Source: Liquidambar formosana (Eukaryota > Streptophyta > Magnoliopsida > Saxifragales > Altingiaceae). Taken from it: a DNA stretch of 64,000 nucleotides. Shown piece after piece: positions 10,503 to 23,185 of the stretch; position 1 is the stretch's first letter; each line of letters starts with the position of its first letter. The notes below the pieces were generated by a model. The model searched no databases. It saw nothing but the letters and a program-made list of their open reading frames with translations, and was not told where the DNA came from. Made by a program: the position numbers and the translations under genes. The stretch spans positions 12,935,615-12,999,614 of the forward strand of contig CM077827.1 in NCBI GenBank assembly GCA_039720395.1, given 5' to 3'.

Positions 10503-13500
10503 GGATGAACCAACTTTCTAATGCTCATGATGAGAATGCACTTGGAAGCAAACAAGTCGATCAACAAACCAGGGAATTGTTCCTTCCCTTCCATTGTTTC
10601 TGTACAAAAAAAGATGTAGGTTATAGAGGTCTGATTATGCTATTCTTCCATTGGAAATAAATATGACATAGAAAATTCATGAGAGCCTAACTGAATTTGT
10701 CTATCCTAAAAGATTTAGGATAGAAAGCATGAGAACTCAATGTTTATTCTGTATCTTATTGGATTTCCTAGAAAGCATGAGAAGTCAATGCCCATTACAT
10801 ATATTAAGCACTGGATGTCTGTTTCATTCTAACTTTTATTCTTTTTTATATCAGATACACTGCAAAGACATCATATTAGAAGATATGGACGTAGTGAAAG
10901 CATTAATTGAATATGTCAGTCACACAGCAATTGAACAATTGGTTATCGGTGCCTCTTCAAGATCTGGCTTTCTTGGGTAATTTTCTACACTCACCACCAA
11001 GATTTGCCAACAATGCCTTTTTTTTTTTCCCAAGGTTGCTATAAAACCCTTAAATTGAACAACTAACTAATTTTTTGTTTTTAATATGCAAATGATAACT
11101 TTGTGAACTGCTACATATTTATAAAGCATAATAATGTCAATATTTTTAATTTTTAATTTTTATTTTATGTTCAATGTACATCTATTATAGTACTCATTTT
11201 TCGTCTTCCTCAATTTGTGACCTGACATTTAAAGGAACAAACATGGGTTCACTTATTTCATAACGTGGCCATAAACCTGACAAAACCCATAATCAGTTGG
11301 TAAATAATGGGTTTGGGATCTGGGTGCACCAGTACTCGACCAAAACCCAACCTATTGATACACCTACCAATGATCCAATTTCAGATGAAAGTAAAATTCT
11401 AAAACTAGAAGCTCTAGAAAACTGAAATATTTGAGAACCATACCAAGCCAAAATTCAAATCTAAAAATTTAATCCATATAGAAATAAGAATTTTGCGCTT
11501 GCAAATTCTTATGTCTTATATCATCCACATATTAGACTTGAACTTGTGATTTCACCAAAATTGGAAGCAAATCTAAATGGCTGCCAAAGTTTTCTACAAT
11601 TTGTCTTCAGCAAGTTGACTGGGAAAACAAAGTACGCAGGGAAGATTTAGAAGATAGAAGAGAAAGGGAATGGGGTTTTGTGAGACATGGAAATGTTTTT
11701 TTTTTTTTTCCCTAGTAAATTCATCCCTTCCCTCACAAGAGGAGAGGTTTGGGGGCGATTTTAATTCCCATTTACAATTTTTTATTATTTCCCCCAAAAA
11801 TAAAAAATAAAAAATAAAAAACGAAAGTTAATTTTTATATAGTTCACAAGAAACCTGCCAAGTGAACAATGTATTCACTTTTGGTGACCCCATTGCGAAA
11901 TTGTTACTTAAAGTAGGCACAAACAATTAGCAGACAATAGCTTTATTTCAAAAGGAAAACCATCAATAACCCAATTCTAGGCAAGCCTAATCCAATATGA
12001 AATCTAATTATGCAAACCCAATCCCGAGATTAAAGCTTTCCTCACACAACATTGCATTTTAAAATCTAAGAAAAAAAAATGGAGTCATTGCAAAATCATC
12101 ACCATAAAATAAAAATAAGAGAAATAAAATACATTACTTTTTAAAATCTAAAAATGGTCTAGGGAGAATAGAATTAAAGCTCTTCAAACTCTAGGAAGAA
12201 CAAATGGACTTATATTAGATGCTATGTAAAACATAATGGAATGGTAAAATTTCCATGGGAGGTCCCCACGTTGGTCTTAATTAGTATGCAACCCACATGA
12301 TTTGTGCTAGAAATGTTAGAGATACTTAATGTCTTGTAGCATGGGATTCATGCATCAATGCACAAATGAATGCAAGAACCTATCTCAACAATTTCTTAAC
12401 TTCAGAAAATCTTTTGTGATAGAAGATTCATGGAAAAAGATATTCTAGGCACTGTATCCAAAGGGGCACCAGATTTTTGTACTGTATATGTCATCTCCAA
12501 AGGGAAGATTTCATCCATGCGATCTGCCTCCCATCCTACCCCACCCATTTCCCCCTTGCAAAACCACATTCTGAATCAAGCCAACATCAAACCAGATCTA
12601 TCTGAAACAAATTTAGCCCCAGCTAACAGTACAACTGGTTAGTTTATTCACTTCAAGTGGAATTCTTTTTCCTACTTTATGTTGCATCTACCAATGCAGT
12701 TTGAAATAAGTGTTTGACTCTTCAATCAGGAGCTGAAAGAAGACCAATGGGGCCATCATATAACATGCAGGACGATATGGAATCCATCAAGTATGTCACA
12801 TTATACTGAACTGTGCAGATAATAAAATTAATAAACTTTATCTCTAGAAAACTTACTTGTAGAGAAAACTTACAGGAAGGTTGTTGCACAACTCCCTTAA
12901 GTACTTTTCTGATTATATGACCTTCTGCCCACAATACTAAGATGAGAATGAGAAAGATTTATACTTGGGACTGATTTTGGGTTGCTATAGTATAGGAAAA
13001 CCTATTGCTTTGTAGAATGAACTAATTTGAAATCATCACGGACAGGTTGCCATTCACTAGAGGGAAAGGCTTAAATGGAAAATCATATGGAGACCTCTCA
13101 GTGCCAGATACCAACATATCATTTGTCAGCTCTGGCAGGGCAAACATTGACCGCATATTTCCTCCTTTCTACGACAACAATGAATTGGGTAGGACCCCAA
13201 GGCTGTCAAACAGCTCAGATATAGATTACCATGGTTCTGAGTCACCGCATTTTAGATGCAAGTCAATGGATAGACTGTCATGGTCATCACAGACAATGGT
13301 AAGGGCATGAATTATATCAAATATGAAAATGTATACATGCAGCATCTGCATTGTCTATGCAACCATACATATATCCTAATATTATCCACCCTTAGTTTAG
13401 TGAATTTCTTGAGTTTGTGTATCTTATTATAATCCTTGTCATATCTTCTGTATATTAGTAACTACAAACGTGTGGTCGATGTAAAACAAGGTACTGGCTG

Positions 13501-13867
13501 TATAAATATAAGAAAAAGCTAAAAGAAACTTATAAGGGAAGTAAATTTCTGTTGCAAAAGCCTCTATTTCCACTCAACAAGGTGTTTTTAGAAACCATCT
13601 TTAAAAGGAGTCTTGGGGCCACAAAAGTGAAGAAGCACAGGATTATTTTCTATGAAGAATTTCAAAGCAACTTGAAAGAAAAAACCATTAACTCTTAGAA
13701 AAGAATTGGAAATATTAAAATGAAATGGAGAAAATGAAGGATTAATTCTCTAGACTTGTGGAATCTCCGAATAATTGAAAGAGGAAATCGAAGTAGTTGA
13801 CAAAAACACTTGCGAGTTATGGATTATGAAAAAACCAAAAGTCAAAGAAACTGATTAGTATGAAACG

Positions 13868-13869
13868 GA

Positions 13870-13904
<35 letters not shown>

Positions 13905-13906
13905 TA
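13868..13906. repeat. (TA)n(CA)n microsatellite
   Basis: An alternating TA run passes into ACACACAC within the intron after exon 5 of the USP-type gene. Confidence 0.9.
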
Positions 13907-14048
13907 TCATTTAGAAAAGAAAAAATGGGGCTTGTTGCAAATCTTTGAAGCATACTGGATATCTTAATCTAACGAACACTAAACTCTAGTTTCTGAATTA
14001 TAAAACATCCAATTCATCCAAAAAAGTCTTGGACAGCACTATCAGATC

Positions 14049-14384
14049 TGTTGAACTAATGTGCCCTGTTTTTTTTGTTTTGTTGACTTTTCTAATCTTG
14101 TTTAAGTTTAACTAATGTTAATTAGCTTTGTAAGCTAGTTTTATGATGTGGCTTAGTTGTGTCCAGGTGTTAGGCTTTTATTGGATGTTAGAAGTATATA
14201 TATATACTTTGTACATGTGCTGAATAGATGAATGAAAAAATCCAGACGTCTAGAACTCTCTTCAAGCTCCCTGTTCTTCCTCCTTTGTTTTTCTCCTTCT
14301 CTCTTTAAAAAATCTGATCTGTGTGTTTATTATTCAAGTGTTGTTGGTGTTAAAACTTGGATATTAGCTGTAGAAAAGCCAACA
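14049..14384 (+). repeat. 5' LTR of the young copia
   Basis: Begins TGTTGAACTAATG and ends AAAGCCAACA. It contains a TATATATATA run at about 14197 that could serve as a core promoter, about 190 bp before the LTR end. It differs from the 3' copy at about three positions (C/T, A/T and A/G). Confidence 0.95.
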
Positions 14385-14389
14385 GAAAT

Positions 14390-14401
14390 TGGTATCAAAG
14401 C
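14390..14401 (+). other. Primer binding site of the young copia
   Basis: TGGTATCAAAGC, five bases after the LTR, matches the tRNA-Met site TGGTATCAGAGC with one change (G to A). Confidence 0.8.
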
Positions 14402-14471
14402 TTGGTTCAAAGGAGACAGCTGTGTGAGAAGAAATAAAGAAGGAAGGTGACTCTTGTTGCAGAAAAACTCC

Positions 14472-17400
14472 ATGGCCAGCACCAACAGTTCAAGTTTGAA
14501 CATCCAACAACCCTCTATTCCATTATTTAATGGTGAGAACTATGATATTTGGTGTATCAAGATGAGAACTCTATTTATTTCACAAGATGTTTGGGATTTG
14601 GTGGAAAAGGGGTATGCCGAGCCCGATCCGGATGCCACATTAACAAATGCTCAAAGGGAGAAATTGAATGAGTTGAGAAGGAAGGATGCAAAAGCTCTTC
14701 TCTTTATTCAACAAGGAGTTGAAGACTCTATTTTTCCAAGAATTATGGGAGCAACCAAAGCCAAAGAAGCATGGAACATCCTCCGAGAAGAATTTCAAGG
14801 AAATCCGAAGGTAAGGGCTATTAAACTTCAAACTCTAAGAAAAGAGTTAGAAAATATGAAAATGAAGGAGAATGAAACACTTCAAGAGTATTCCATCAGA
14901 TTCTTGGATGTTGTAAATCAAATGAAATCATATGGAGAAGAAATTCCTGATAAAAGAATTATTGAGAAGATTTTAATTAGTTTACCAGAAAAATTTGATA
15001 CTGTGGTGGCTGTGATTGAACAAACTCAAAATATTTCTGAATTAAGTGTTCGAGAGGTGATGGCCTCCTTGAAATCAAATGAGCAAAGATTGATGCTACG
15101 TTCTGAGAAGTCTATTGAGAGTGCATTTCAATCTAAGCTTAATGTTAGCCCCAAAAATGTTGAAAAGAAGCCATCAAGTCATGAACAAAATCAAGTGGAG
15201 TCATCTAGAGGTGGAAGACAAGGAAGAGGTAGAGGTAGAGGAAGAAATGCAAGGGGAAGAGGTAGAACCAGCTATGACAGGAAATCTAATGATGAAGGAT
15301 CTTCACAAAAATGTAGTATTTGCAAAAGGAGTAGCCATGTTGAAAAAGACTGTTGGTTCAAGGGAAAGCCTCAATGTTTTAATTGTAAAAAATTTGGGCA
15401 TCTTCAAAAGGATTGCCGATTCAAAATCAATCAACAAGCAAATTTTTCTGAAGAAAAAGAAGGTAATGCTAATATGTTTTTTGCTTGTCAAACGGCGTCC
15501 GAACAAAAGAATGATGTTTGGTATCTTGATAGCGGTTGTAGCAATCACATGACGGGTAATAAAAATATTTTTGTGAACATGGATGCATCCTTTAATTCCC
15601 AAGTAAGGTTGGGAAATGGTGCTTTGGTGGAAGCAAAAGGCAAAGGCACAATTGCTATTCAAACAAAGAAGGGTGCAAAATATATTTGGGATGTCTTACT
15701 AGTACCAGACTTGGAGCAAAACTTGTTAAGTGTTGGGAAACTTGTTGAGCATGGATACTCTATCCATTTTGATGATAATTTGTGCAAAATTTATGATAAA
15801 GGAGAAAATGGGCAAATGATGGCAAGAATAAATATGGAGAAAAACAGAAGCTTTCCTCTCACATTTAAATATATGAATGGTGTTGCTTTGAAGGCAAGTA
15901 TTTGTGATGAATCTTGGTTGTGCCATAAAAGACTTGGGCATTTGAACTTTCATAGCCTCAAGTTACTTCATCAGAAAAATATGGTGGAAGGGCTGCCCTC
16001 TATTGAAGAAATTCGTGATGTTTGTGAAGGATGTGTTCTTGGAAAGCTTCATCGACAATCTTTCCCAAAAGGAGTTGCATGGAGAACAAAAGAAGTGTTG
16101 GAGTTAGTTCACACAGATGTTTGTGGGCCTATGACAAACCTCTCCCATGGTAATAACAGGTACTTTATTCTCTTTATTGATGATTTTACTAGAATGACAT
16201 GGGTGTATTTTATGTGGGAAAGATCTGAAGTTTTCTCAATCTTCAAGAAGTTTAAAAATTTTGTTGAAAAGCAAAGTGGCCATTACATAAAAATTTTAAG
16301 AAGTGACAGAGGAAAAGAATACAACTCAAAGGAGTTTGATAAATTTTGTGAAGATGAAGGAGTTGAAAGACAATTAACAGTTGGCTATACTCCACAACAA
16401 AATGGTGTATCTGAAAGGAAGAATCAAACGGTGATAGAAATGGCAAAGTCAATGCTACATGAAAAAGGGCTGCCTCAAACTTTCTGGGCTGAAGCTGTAT
16501 ACACTGCAGTGTATTTAATAAATAGGAGTCCTACTAGAGCCGTTTGGAATCAAACTCCCATAGAAGCATGGAGTGGAAGAAAACCATCTGTGAGGCATCT
16601 TAAAGTATTTGGGTGTATTTGTTATGCTCAAATTCCAAAGGAGAGGAGACACAAGTTAGATGAAACAAGTGAAAGATGCATTTTTGTTGGCTATAGCTCA
16701 AAATCAAAGGGCTACAGGCTATTCAGTTTGAAAAAGAACAAGGTGATCATTAGCCGAGATGTGGTATTTGATGAAAAAGCTTCATGGAATTGGGAAGAAG
16801 GCAAAGTTGAGAAAGGAGCAACTCTTGTTGAAGAAGAGCAACAAAAATCTACTCATGAAGATGAAAGTGATGAAGAAACATCCCAACTTTCTCCAAGGTC
16901 AGATTCATTATCCCCCTCAAGTGATTCTCCAAGTCGATCCACGTCATCATCGACCTCAACTCCAAGAAAAATGAGGAGTTTGAATGATGTCTATGATAGT
17001 TGCAATTTTTGTGTAATTGAGCCAAGTTCTTTTGAAGAAGCAATGAAAGAAGAAGCTTGGAGAAAAGCTATGGAAGATGAAATTGAAGTTATTGAGAAGA
17101 ATGATACTTGGGAATTGGTGAACAAACCACAAAACAAAGAGATTATTGGTGTGAAGTGGATTTACAAGGTGAAATTAAATTCAGATGGATCAATTCAAAG
17201 AAACAAAGCAAGACTAGTTGCAAAAGGATATTCACAACAGCCCGGTGTTGACTTCCATGAAACATTTGCTCCTGTTGCTCGGTTAGATACAATAAGAGCT
17301 CTCATTGCCATGGCAGCCCAAAAAGGTTGGTTGTTATACCAACTTGATGTTAAATCAGCCTTCTTGAATGGGGAATTGGAAGAAGAAATCTATGTTGAAC

Positions 17401-18569
17401 AACCACAGGGTTTTGTGATCAAAGGAAAAGAAGAGAAGGTATATAAGCTAAAAAAGGCCTTGTATGGGCTAAAGCAAGCTCCTCGAGCATGGTATAGTCA
17501 AATTGATGGCTACTTCAATGAAAAAGGATTCAAAAGAAGCAAGAGTGAGTCTACCTTGTATGTAAAAGCTCAAGGTAAGTCCAATATTTTAATTGTTGCA
17601 TTGTATGTTGATGATTTGGTGTTTACCGATAACAATGAGAAAATTATAGAAGAATTTAAAAAAGATATGATGAAGAAGTATGAAATGAGTGACATGGGCT
17701 TGCTACATCATTTCCTTGGAATTGAAATCTATCAAGAAGAAGATGGTGTTTTTATTTCTCAAAAGAAGTATGCTGAAAATATTCTAAAAAAATTTGGAAT
17801 GTTTGGTTGTAAACCTATGACAACTCCTCTTGTTATTAATGAAAAGTTGATGAAAGAAGATGGAGGAAAGAAGGTGGATGCAACTTTATATAGAAGTTTG
17901 GTTGGGAACTTGCTTTATCTCACTGCCACAATACCTGATGTTATGTTTGCAGCAAGTTTGCTATCAAGGTTCATGAATAATCCCAGCCATATTCATCTTG
18001 GTGCAGCAAAAAGAGTCTTGAGATACCTACAAGGTACGAGTAACTTTGGCATTAAATATTGCAATACTTTTCAGCTGAAATTGGTTGGTTATTGTGATAG
18101 TGATTGGGGAGGTTGTGCTGATGATATGAAAAGCACTTCAGGTTATGCATTTACTTTTGGCTCCGGAGTATTCTCTTGGGCATCAAAGAAACAACAATCA
18201 GTTGCTCAATCTTCAGCTGAATCCAAATATATTTCAGCTTCATTAGCAACTTCACAAGCCATTTGGTTGAGAAGGATATTGGAAGATGTTGGAGAAAAGC
18301 AAAAAGAAGGGACAGAGATCTTTTGCGACAACAAATCAGCAATAGCAATAGCAAAGAACCCAGTTTATCACAGTCGCACAAGACATATTGCTATCAAATA
18401 TCATTTCATCAGAGAAGCTATTGAAGATGAAGAAATTCAGCTCAAGTATTGCAAGTCAGAAGAGCAGCTAGCTGACATTTTTACAAAGGCACTTTCAAAG
18501 GAAAAGTTTCAGCATTTCAGAGAATTATTGGGAGTGCAAGCTCAGCACATTAAGGGGGAGAAATGTTGA
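14472..18569 (+). CDS. Copia gag-pol polyprotein, intact
   Basis: The first ATG in this frame is 14472 ([13 protein letters not shown]); the open frame upstream lacks an ATG. The product is 1365 residues. Capsid-like gag spans about 1-210 ([15 protein letters not shown]). An Arg/Gly-rich stretch (240-270) precedes two CCHC knuckles, [14 protein letters not shown] (about 281) and [14 protein letters not shown] (about 302). Protease core [11 protein letters not shown] is near 351. The integrase zinc region ([18 protein letters not shown]) leads to the DDE motifs [17 protein letters not shown] (about 610) and NGVSERKNQ (about 643). RT follows with [12 protein letters not shown] (about 955) and LYVDDLVF (about 1043). 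RNase H has GYCDSDWGG (about 1207) and [13 protein letters not shown] (about 1285). One oddity is SSAESKYIS where most copia proteins read S-x-A/T-E-A-E-Y, so the second Glu is Lys. The stop codon TGA overlaps the first bases of the 3' LTR. Confidence 0.95.
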   Translation: MASTNSSSLNIQQPSIPLFNGENYDIWCIKMRTLFISQDVWDLVEKGYAEPDPDATLTNAQREKLNELRRKDAKALLFIQQGVEDSIFPRIMGATKAKEAWNILREEFQGNPKVRAIKLQTLRKELENMKMKENETLQEYSIRFLDVVNQMKSYGEEIPDKRIIEKILISLPEKFDTVVAVIEQTQNISELSVREVMASLKSNEQRLMLRSEKSIESAFQSKLNVSPKNVEKKPSSHEQNQVESSRGGRQGRGRGRGRNARGRGRTSYDRKSNDEGSSQKCSICKRSSHVEKDCWFKGKPQCFNCKKFGHLQKDCRFKINQQANFSEEKEGNANMFFACQTASEQKNDVWYLDSGCSNHMTGNKNIFVNMDASFNSQVRLGNGALVEAKGKGTIAIQTKKGAKYIWDVLLVPDLEQNLLSVGKLVEHGYSIHFDDNLCKIYDKGENGQMMARINMEKNRSFPLTFKYMNGVALKASICDESWLCHKRLGHLNFHSLKLLHQKNMVEGLPSIEEIRDVCEGCVLGKLHRQSFPKGVAWRTKEVLELVHTDVCGPMTNLSHGNNRYFILFIDDFTRMTWVYFMWERSEVFSIFKKFKNFVEKQSGHYIKILRSDRGKEYNSKEFDKFCEDEGVERQLTVGYTPQQNGVSERKNQTVIEMAKSMLHEKGLPQTFWAEAVYTAVYLINRSPTRAVWNQTPIEAWSGRKPSVRHLKVFGCICYAQIPKERRHKLDETSERCIFVGYSSKSKGYRLFSLKKNKVIISRDVVFDEKASWNWEEGKVEKGATLVEEEQQKSTHEDESDEETSQLSPRSDSLSPSSDSPSRSTSSSTSTPRKMRSLNDVYDSCNFCVIEPSSFEEAMKEEAWRKAMEDEIEVIEKNDTWELVNKPQNKEIIGVKWIYKVKLNSDGSIQRNKARLVAKGYSQQPGVDFHETFAPVARLDTIRALIAMAAQKGWLLYQLDVKSAFLNGELEEEIYVEQPQGFVIKGKEEKVYKLKKALYGLKQAPRAWYSQIDGYFNEKGFKRSKSESTLYVKAQGKSNILIVALYVDDLVFTDNNEKIIEEFKKDMMKKYEMSDMGLLHHFLGIEIYQEEDGVFISQKKYAENILKKFGMFGCKPMTTPLVINEKLMKEDGGKKVDATLYRSLVGNLLYLTATIPDVMFAASLLSRFMNNPSHIHLGAAKRVLRYLQGTSNFGIKYCNTFQLKLVGYCDSDWGGCADDMKSTSGYAFTFGSGVFSWASKKQQSVAQSSAESKYISASLATSQAIWLRRILEDVGEKQKEGTEIFCDNKSAIAIAKNPVYHSRTRHIAIKYHFIREAIEDEEIQLKYCKSEEQLADIFTKALSKEKFQHFRELLGVQAQHIKGEKC
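18551..18563 (+). other. Polypurine tract of the young copia
   Basis: TAAGGGGGAGAAA lies directly before the 3' LTR, the expected priming site for plus-strand DNA. It is also coding, as the last codons of gag-pol run through it. Confidence 0.85.
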
Positions 18570-18899
18570 ACTAATGTGCCCTGTTTTTTTTGTTTTGTTG
18601 ACTTTTCTAATCTTGTTTAAGTTTAACTAATGTTAATTAGCTTTGTAAGCTAGTTTTATGATGTGGCTTAGTTGTGTCCAGGTGTTAGGCTTTTATTGGA
18701 TGTTAGAAGTATATATATATACTTTGTACATGTGCTGAATAGATGAATGAAAAAATCCAGACGTCTAGAACTCTCTTCAAGCTCCCTGTTCTTCCTCCTC
18801 TGTTTTTCTCCTTCTCTCTTAAAAAAATCTGATCTGTGTGTTTATTATTCAAGTGTTGTTGGTGTTAAAACTTGGATATTAGCTATAGAAAAGCCAACA
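18564..18899 (+). repeat. 3' LTR of the young copia
   Basis: Same 336-bp length and ends as the 5' copy. It is followed at once by the duplicated AGATC. Confidence 0.95.
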
Positions 18900-18904
18900 A
18901 GATC

Positions 18905-19431
18905 AAATAAATAAATGAATAAATCCAGGGGCAAGCACTATTTTAAACAAATTGATCCAAAAGATATAAACATTATCTATCCATGCCTTCCATATATAAA
19001 TCTATGTATGAATATGAACACGTGTGTGTGTGTGTATAAATTCATGTATGCATATAAACATACGCATGAGTACATCACCGGAATCCTTTTTGTCATTGTC
19101 ACTGTAAGCAATATATTTCCTACACTGTTGAAAGGCTATCCACTCAGACGCTATAAAGGCAACACTACAGCTCTCAATTATACACATCCTTTGCCAGAGA
19201 ACATATGCTCTTCAATAGTTCACTGAGTACACAAAAGAGTGTATGTTACTCATCTTGCAAAAATAAAATGTCACTTTCTGGTTTTTCTTTTTTCATCATT
19301 TCATTTTTTTTTTTTAACAGAGAATGTCAGCGTGCATCCTTCCAATTATACATGCATGAATACACACATATGTGATTATATATATGAATTTACAAAATTG
19401 TAATAAAGATATTACATATTGAAACTTACAG
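18905..19431. other. Remainder of the host intron after the copia insertion
   Basis: AT-rich, with a short TG run near 19021 and poly-T near 19305, ending in the acceptor AACTTACAG before exon 6. No coding evidence. Confidence 0.6.
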
Positions 19432-20006
19432 GATGATGTAGAAGCTGAAATGAGGCGGCTAAAATTGGAGCTTAAGCAAACAATGGACATGTACAGTACA
19501 GCCTGCAAAGAAGCACTCATGGCGAACCAGAAGGTGTGAAAAACTGCATCTGCTTACACATTTACACCTAAACAATTCCACAGTAAGTTCTGAAGTGATC
19601 TTCGTTACAGGCAAAGGAGCTCCAGCGCTGGAAAATGGAAGAAGAGCGTAGATTAGAAGAGGCGCGATTGGCTGAGGTAGCTGCATTGGCGATTGCAGAA
19701 AAGGAAAAAGCTAAGTCCAGGGCAGCCATTGAGGCTGCTGAAGCAGCACAGAGGATTGCAGAACTTGAAGCACAAAAGAGAATTAATGCAGAAATGAAAG
19801 CACTCAAAGAATCAGAAGAGAGGAAAAAGGTATTAGATGCCTTGGCACACTCGGGTGTCAGGTACAGAAAGTATTCCATTGGGGAGATTGAAGCTGCAAC
19901 AGACTTTTTCTCAGAATCTCACAAGATTGGTGAAGACTCGAGCCTTCTTCAGTCTTCCCTCTTTTTTCCCTCTTTCAGCTTCAATTTTTTTTCCCTCTTT
20001 TTGCTG

Positions 20007-20395
20007 AAGCAGTGTGTTTGGTGGGTGTGATTTGGGGAAGGATATTGGGAATGGATGAAGGAGGAGATCTACATCTAGGTGGCAAGTATCAGCCACATGT
20101 GATGTATTTTTTTCCTTATTTCTATTTTAATTTTTTCTTGTCATTTAATTTTTTTTATAATCTTTCTTCATTGTTGTCATTTATTTGAGTATGGGTATTT
20201 GTGAGGGCATTGTGGGAATTTAATCCATATTGGGCATCACTTTCCTGAATTTACTAAATATAGGAATGGGAATGGTAGAGGGAATCTTACTTTCCATACC
20301 CCCAACCAAACGTGGAATGGGTTTCAATATGTCACATTCCCATTCCCACGACTCACATTCCCACCCCGTGATCCAAACACCCCTTTAAAGAAACA
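20007..20395. mobile_element. Candidate MITE, PIF/Harbinger-like ends
   Basis: The left end GTGTGTTTGGTGGG and the right end TCCAAACACCCC are imperfect inverted repeats, and the interior repeats GGGAATGG / CCATTCCC words typical of Tourist-like elements. It lies about 70 bp after the point where the kinase homology of the USP-type gene stops. The target duplication is not clear, so the borders are approximate. Confidence 0.5.
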
Positions 20396-21029
20396 AATGA
20401 TGTAATGTCCCTCATTGGTTAGGTTTCAAAATGAAAAGTCAAGTAGAAATTAGGTGGAAAAACACCATATCCTTTTCATGTACTCAATTTCTACCTATTC
20501 CTATAGTGTTTTTTCATCTAATTTCAACTCAAATTTTCACCTATAACCTAATCAGAGGGACATTACATCAATTTTTTCTTTAGAGTGATTATGGGAGAAA
20601 GGTTAAACATTAAGGGGGATTTCTTGTAATTAATCCAAAAAATAAAGATAAAAACTTGAGCGTAGTTTTTTGTATGTGATACTTATTGTAGATTTCTTGT
20701 GATACTTATTGGAGATTACTAGCATGTTTATCTTAATGAACAGGTAAAGCATTATGGATATTGGCAAAGATTAATTTGCAAATAAGATTATATCGTTTGC
20801 TGGGCCACTTCATTTTTCTACAATTTCTCTACAGAAAATAAAGTAGTGGAAAAAGGTTATGGCAAGACCCAATTTGGAACTCCCCTTATGGTTGCACCTT
20901 TACAGTTACAGCCCCTACCCCAACTGAATTGTCACAAAACCAATCCAAAAAAATGTTGGAGGGTTGTAACCATATGAGAGTTGGCTGAGTCAGACAAAGT
21001 AAAATAAAAAGAAACTCAATATCAAATCA
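20396..21029. other. AT-rich intergenic stretch
   Basis: No gene, no recognisable exon and no clear repeat borders. It was searched specifically for continuation of the kinase domain without success. Confidence 0.5.
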
Positions 21030-21149
21030 AAGGTGACTATATTGAGAATAGATATTCAATTATTGAAATTTTAATTTGACAAAATTTGTCGTAGAGGGCA
21101 ATCTGAAGGAAGGATTAAAATAAATTTAAGAACAAAAATATATTAAAAC

Positions 21150-21223
21150 CGACTCTACTAGGAATTGAACCCAGAATCTCTGGTTTTGTAGATCAATGCC
21201 TTAATCTGTTTGGCCATGGAGTC
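21150..21223 (-). pseudogene. Decayed tRNA-Arg gene
   Basis: The minus strand begins GACTCCATGGCC and ends TAGAGTCG, 74 nt in all. The acceptor stem pairs at six of seven positions. The A-box region (TGGCCAAACAGATTAAGGC) and B-box (GGTTCAATTCC) are recognisable, and the anticodon arm reads CTACAAAACCAG. It closely resembles the plant tRNA-Arg(ACG) sequence as I know it, but the anticodon position reads ACA, the D-loop has an extra base and the T-loop G is A. There is no intron. I take it as a pseudogene or tRNA-derived insertion; the collinear copy B lacks it. Confidence 0.65.
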
Positions 21224-23185
21224 GATTGGTTGTCCGTACTTGAAGTCATAGATAATTTTATTTTTTATAATCTAAAATACCAATAAATACATTAGCTTAA
21301 ATATTTCTAAAATACCAATAATTACAAAAATATTTCGTAGATCAATGCCTTTCAAAAATATATAGGATTTTTGACAATAGTTTCACACTCAACTTTGTGA
21401 TTCTGATGATTCGGGGAGCAAAAATCAACTCATTTATGGATTGATACGATCCTATAGCCATTATCGAAGGAAGCATCAAAGCTCAAAAGCTAAACCTACA
21501 GTTGAGGGCCTTCAAGTTAAACCATTTGGATATTTTGTTAAATAAGACTAATGACAGCCTTGTTATGAAACTTTCAACTTAACCATTTAATCCATAAAAA
21601 AATAGATTTATTTATTTTTTTTTTTTTTTGAAAACCTCTAACATCTTTTATGTGTTCATGATATTACTGTCATGCTAGCAAACTCCATTTTAAAATTTCT
21701 TCATTATAATATCGCTTTATGTACTTTTGTTATGGTAGCAATATTCCCCTTTTTATTTTTTTTGAGGCGGCCCCGGGGTGGGGATGTTTGGTATGAAAAG
21801 TGTAACACTTCTTAGCGTGGCAGAAGACAAAAAGCTGTCAAACGAACTAAACCCATTGTGCAAAATATGAAGTCTATGTCAGCTGATTATATGAAGGATA
21901 TTATTATAAAAGGATACTTTTTCTTCTTCTTATTAAGGATTAGAGGTAACTTAGACCTTATTCTGTTGAGGTTTCAGTTTAAATTAATCTGTTAATTAGT
22001 CGTTTTAAAATGTCTCATACCCACACAAGTAAGAGAAGTTGAAATGATGAACTCTTATGAGTACATCTAAGACTTGATTGTTCAACCAACCCACATGAGC
22101 TAGTGTAAAAGGATACTTTGATGTTCATAATGAAACCAAAATTTTGACCCTTAATAGGTATTTTGGACATTTTGTAAATTGGTGCGGACAAGGAGCGAAG
22201 AGTGTTTTGTCTTCACGGTGAGAATAAGAGGATTGATTTTAAAACTTAGGCCTCTTGTAAGTTTAATGTGCAAGCATGCCAGTATTCAACCTTTTGGCCG
22301 GGTATTCCTCCAAAATGGGATTGGTTTATACTTGTCCTTGAGGCCCTAAGTTAGGCGATTAGGGAAGAATTAAAGTTAAGAAAACCTATCTCCTGTGTAG
22401 TTTTAATTGCCTCAATGAGAAAGAATTTTTTTATTGAAAAAAAAAAAAAAAAAAAAGGAAAGATAGAGAGAGAAATAATTTAACTAGACTCTACTGAATT
22501 AAAGCACATAAGAAGAGTAAATGAGCAGACCAGCTGAGTGGGTAAGCTTTTGAACAACGAAAATGCTACTTCACCCCTTTTTTATCACCTATGTTAAAAG
22601 TCAAAAAGTAAATGCTATTATATAGGGTTCAATATGAAAAAAAGAGGAGGAACTGTCACAATATAGATGGGTGGGGAGTACGAGTGAAAATGTGAAATAA
22701 ATGGTTGAAATGTTACTAGTCTTTGAACAATTAACATAGAAACTCAGTCAAAATAAAGACAAAACGATACTTACTATTGGAGCCCTTAACAAAACTTGAA
22801 AAGAGCAATTTGATTGAAAGTTGATGTGATTGAAACAGGCTTTGGAGTGCCAAAAAAAAAAAAATAAAATAAAATAAAATAACCTAACTAAAGAAGTCAT
22901 GCATGGGAACGTAAAAAAAGATGCAACAGCCTTTTAGTTAGCAGGTTCGATCTTGAGGAGAAAATTGTGAAACAGAGAAAGGATTGGTGAGAGCGGGGGT
23001 CCGTGCAGAGGCGAAATTAAGTATACTAATCTCTAGGAATAATAATTGGTTAGGTCACACCTCAATTTTAGTTTAATTATTGTTAAAAGCTTGAATGACA
23101 CTATAATTTGAATAGTTGGGCAATCTAGGTAAATTACCAACTTGTCTAAATTTATTTGTTGATTAACAAGAAAGATAGATATTGA

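Larger units (their letters stand above)
14049..18899 (+). mobile_element. Young, apparently complete Ty1/copia retrotransposon
   Basis: It is bounded by the 5-bp target duplication AGATC at 14044-14048 and 18900-18904. It has two 336-bp LTRs with only about three differences seen by eye, a primer site, one gag-pol frame and a polypurine tract. It sits in the intron between exons 5 and 6 of the USP-type gene, in the same orientation as that gene. LTR similarity near 99% indicates recent insertion. All enzyme motifs are present, so it may be autonomous. The lineage is uncertain; short LTRs and two zinc knuckles suggest an Ivana/Ale/Tork-like group. Confidence 0.95.
10503..19934 (+). pseudogene. 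USP / U-box-type protein kinase relative, truncated at both ends
   Basis: Seven exons splice in consistent phase: 10503-10615, 10855-10976, 12423-12637, 12730-12790, 13046-13298, 19432-19533 and 19611 to about 19934, together about 396 codons without a stop. Exons 1-3 carry the second half of an adenine-nucleotide-hydrolase (USP) fold, for example ELFLPFHCFCTKKD, DVVKALIEYVSHTAIEQL, GASSRSGFLG and SKGAPDFCTVYVISKGKI. Exons 4-5 are the Ser-rich linker. Exons 6-7 form the long Ala/Glu coiled coil and then RKYSIGEIEAATDFF and HKIGE, where plant kinases of the PUB33/PUB52 type enter the glycine loop. After HKIGE the sequence becomes unrelated pyrimidine-rich DNA, and no kinase or U-box exon was found before the oppositely oriented gene at 28.9 kb. 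The N-terminal USP exon is also absent. The last intron before the coiled coil hosts a 4.85-kb copia. Perfect splice sites suggest recent truncation; a very long 3' intron is less likely. Confidence 0.75.
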
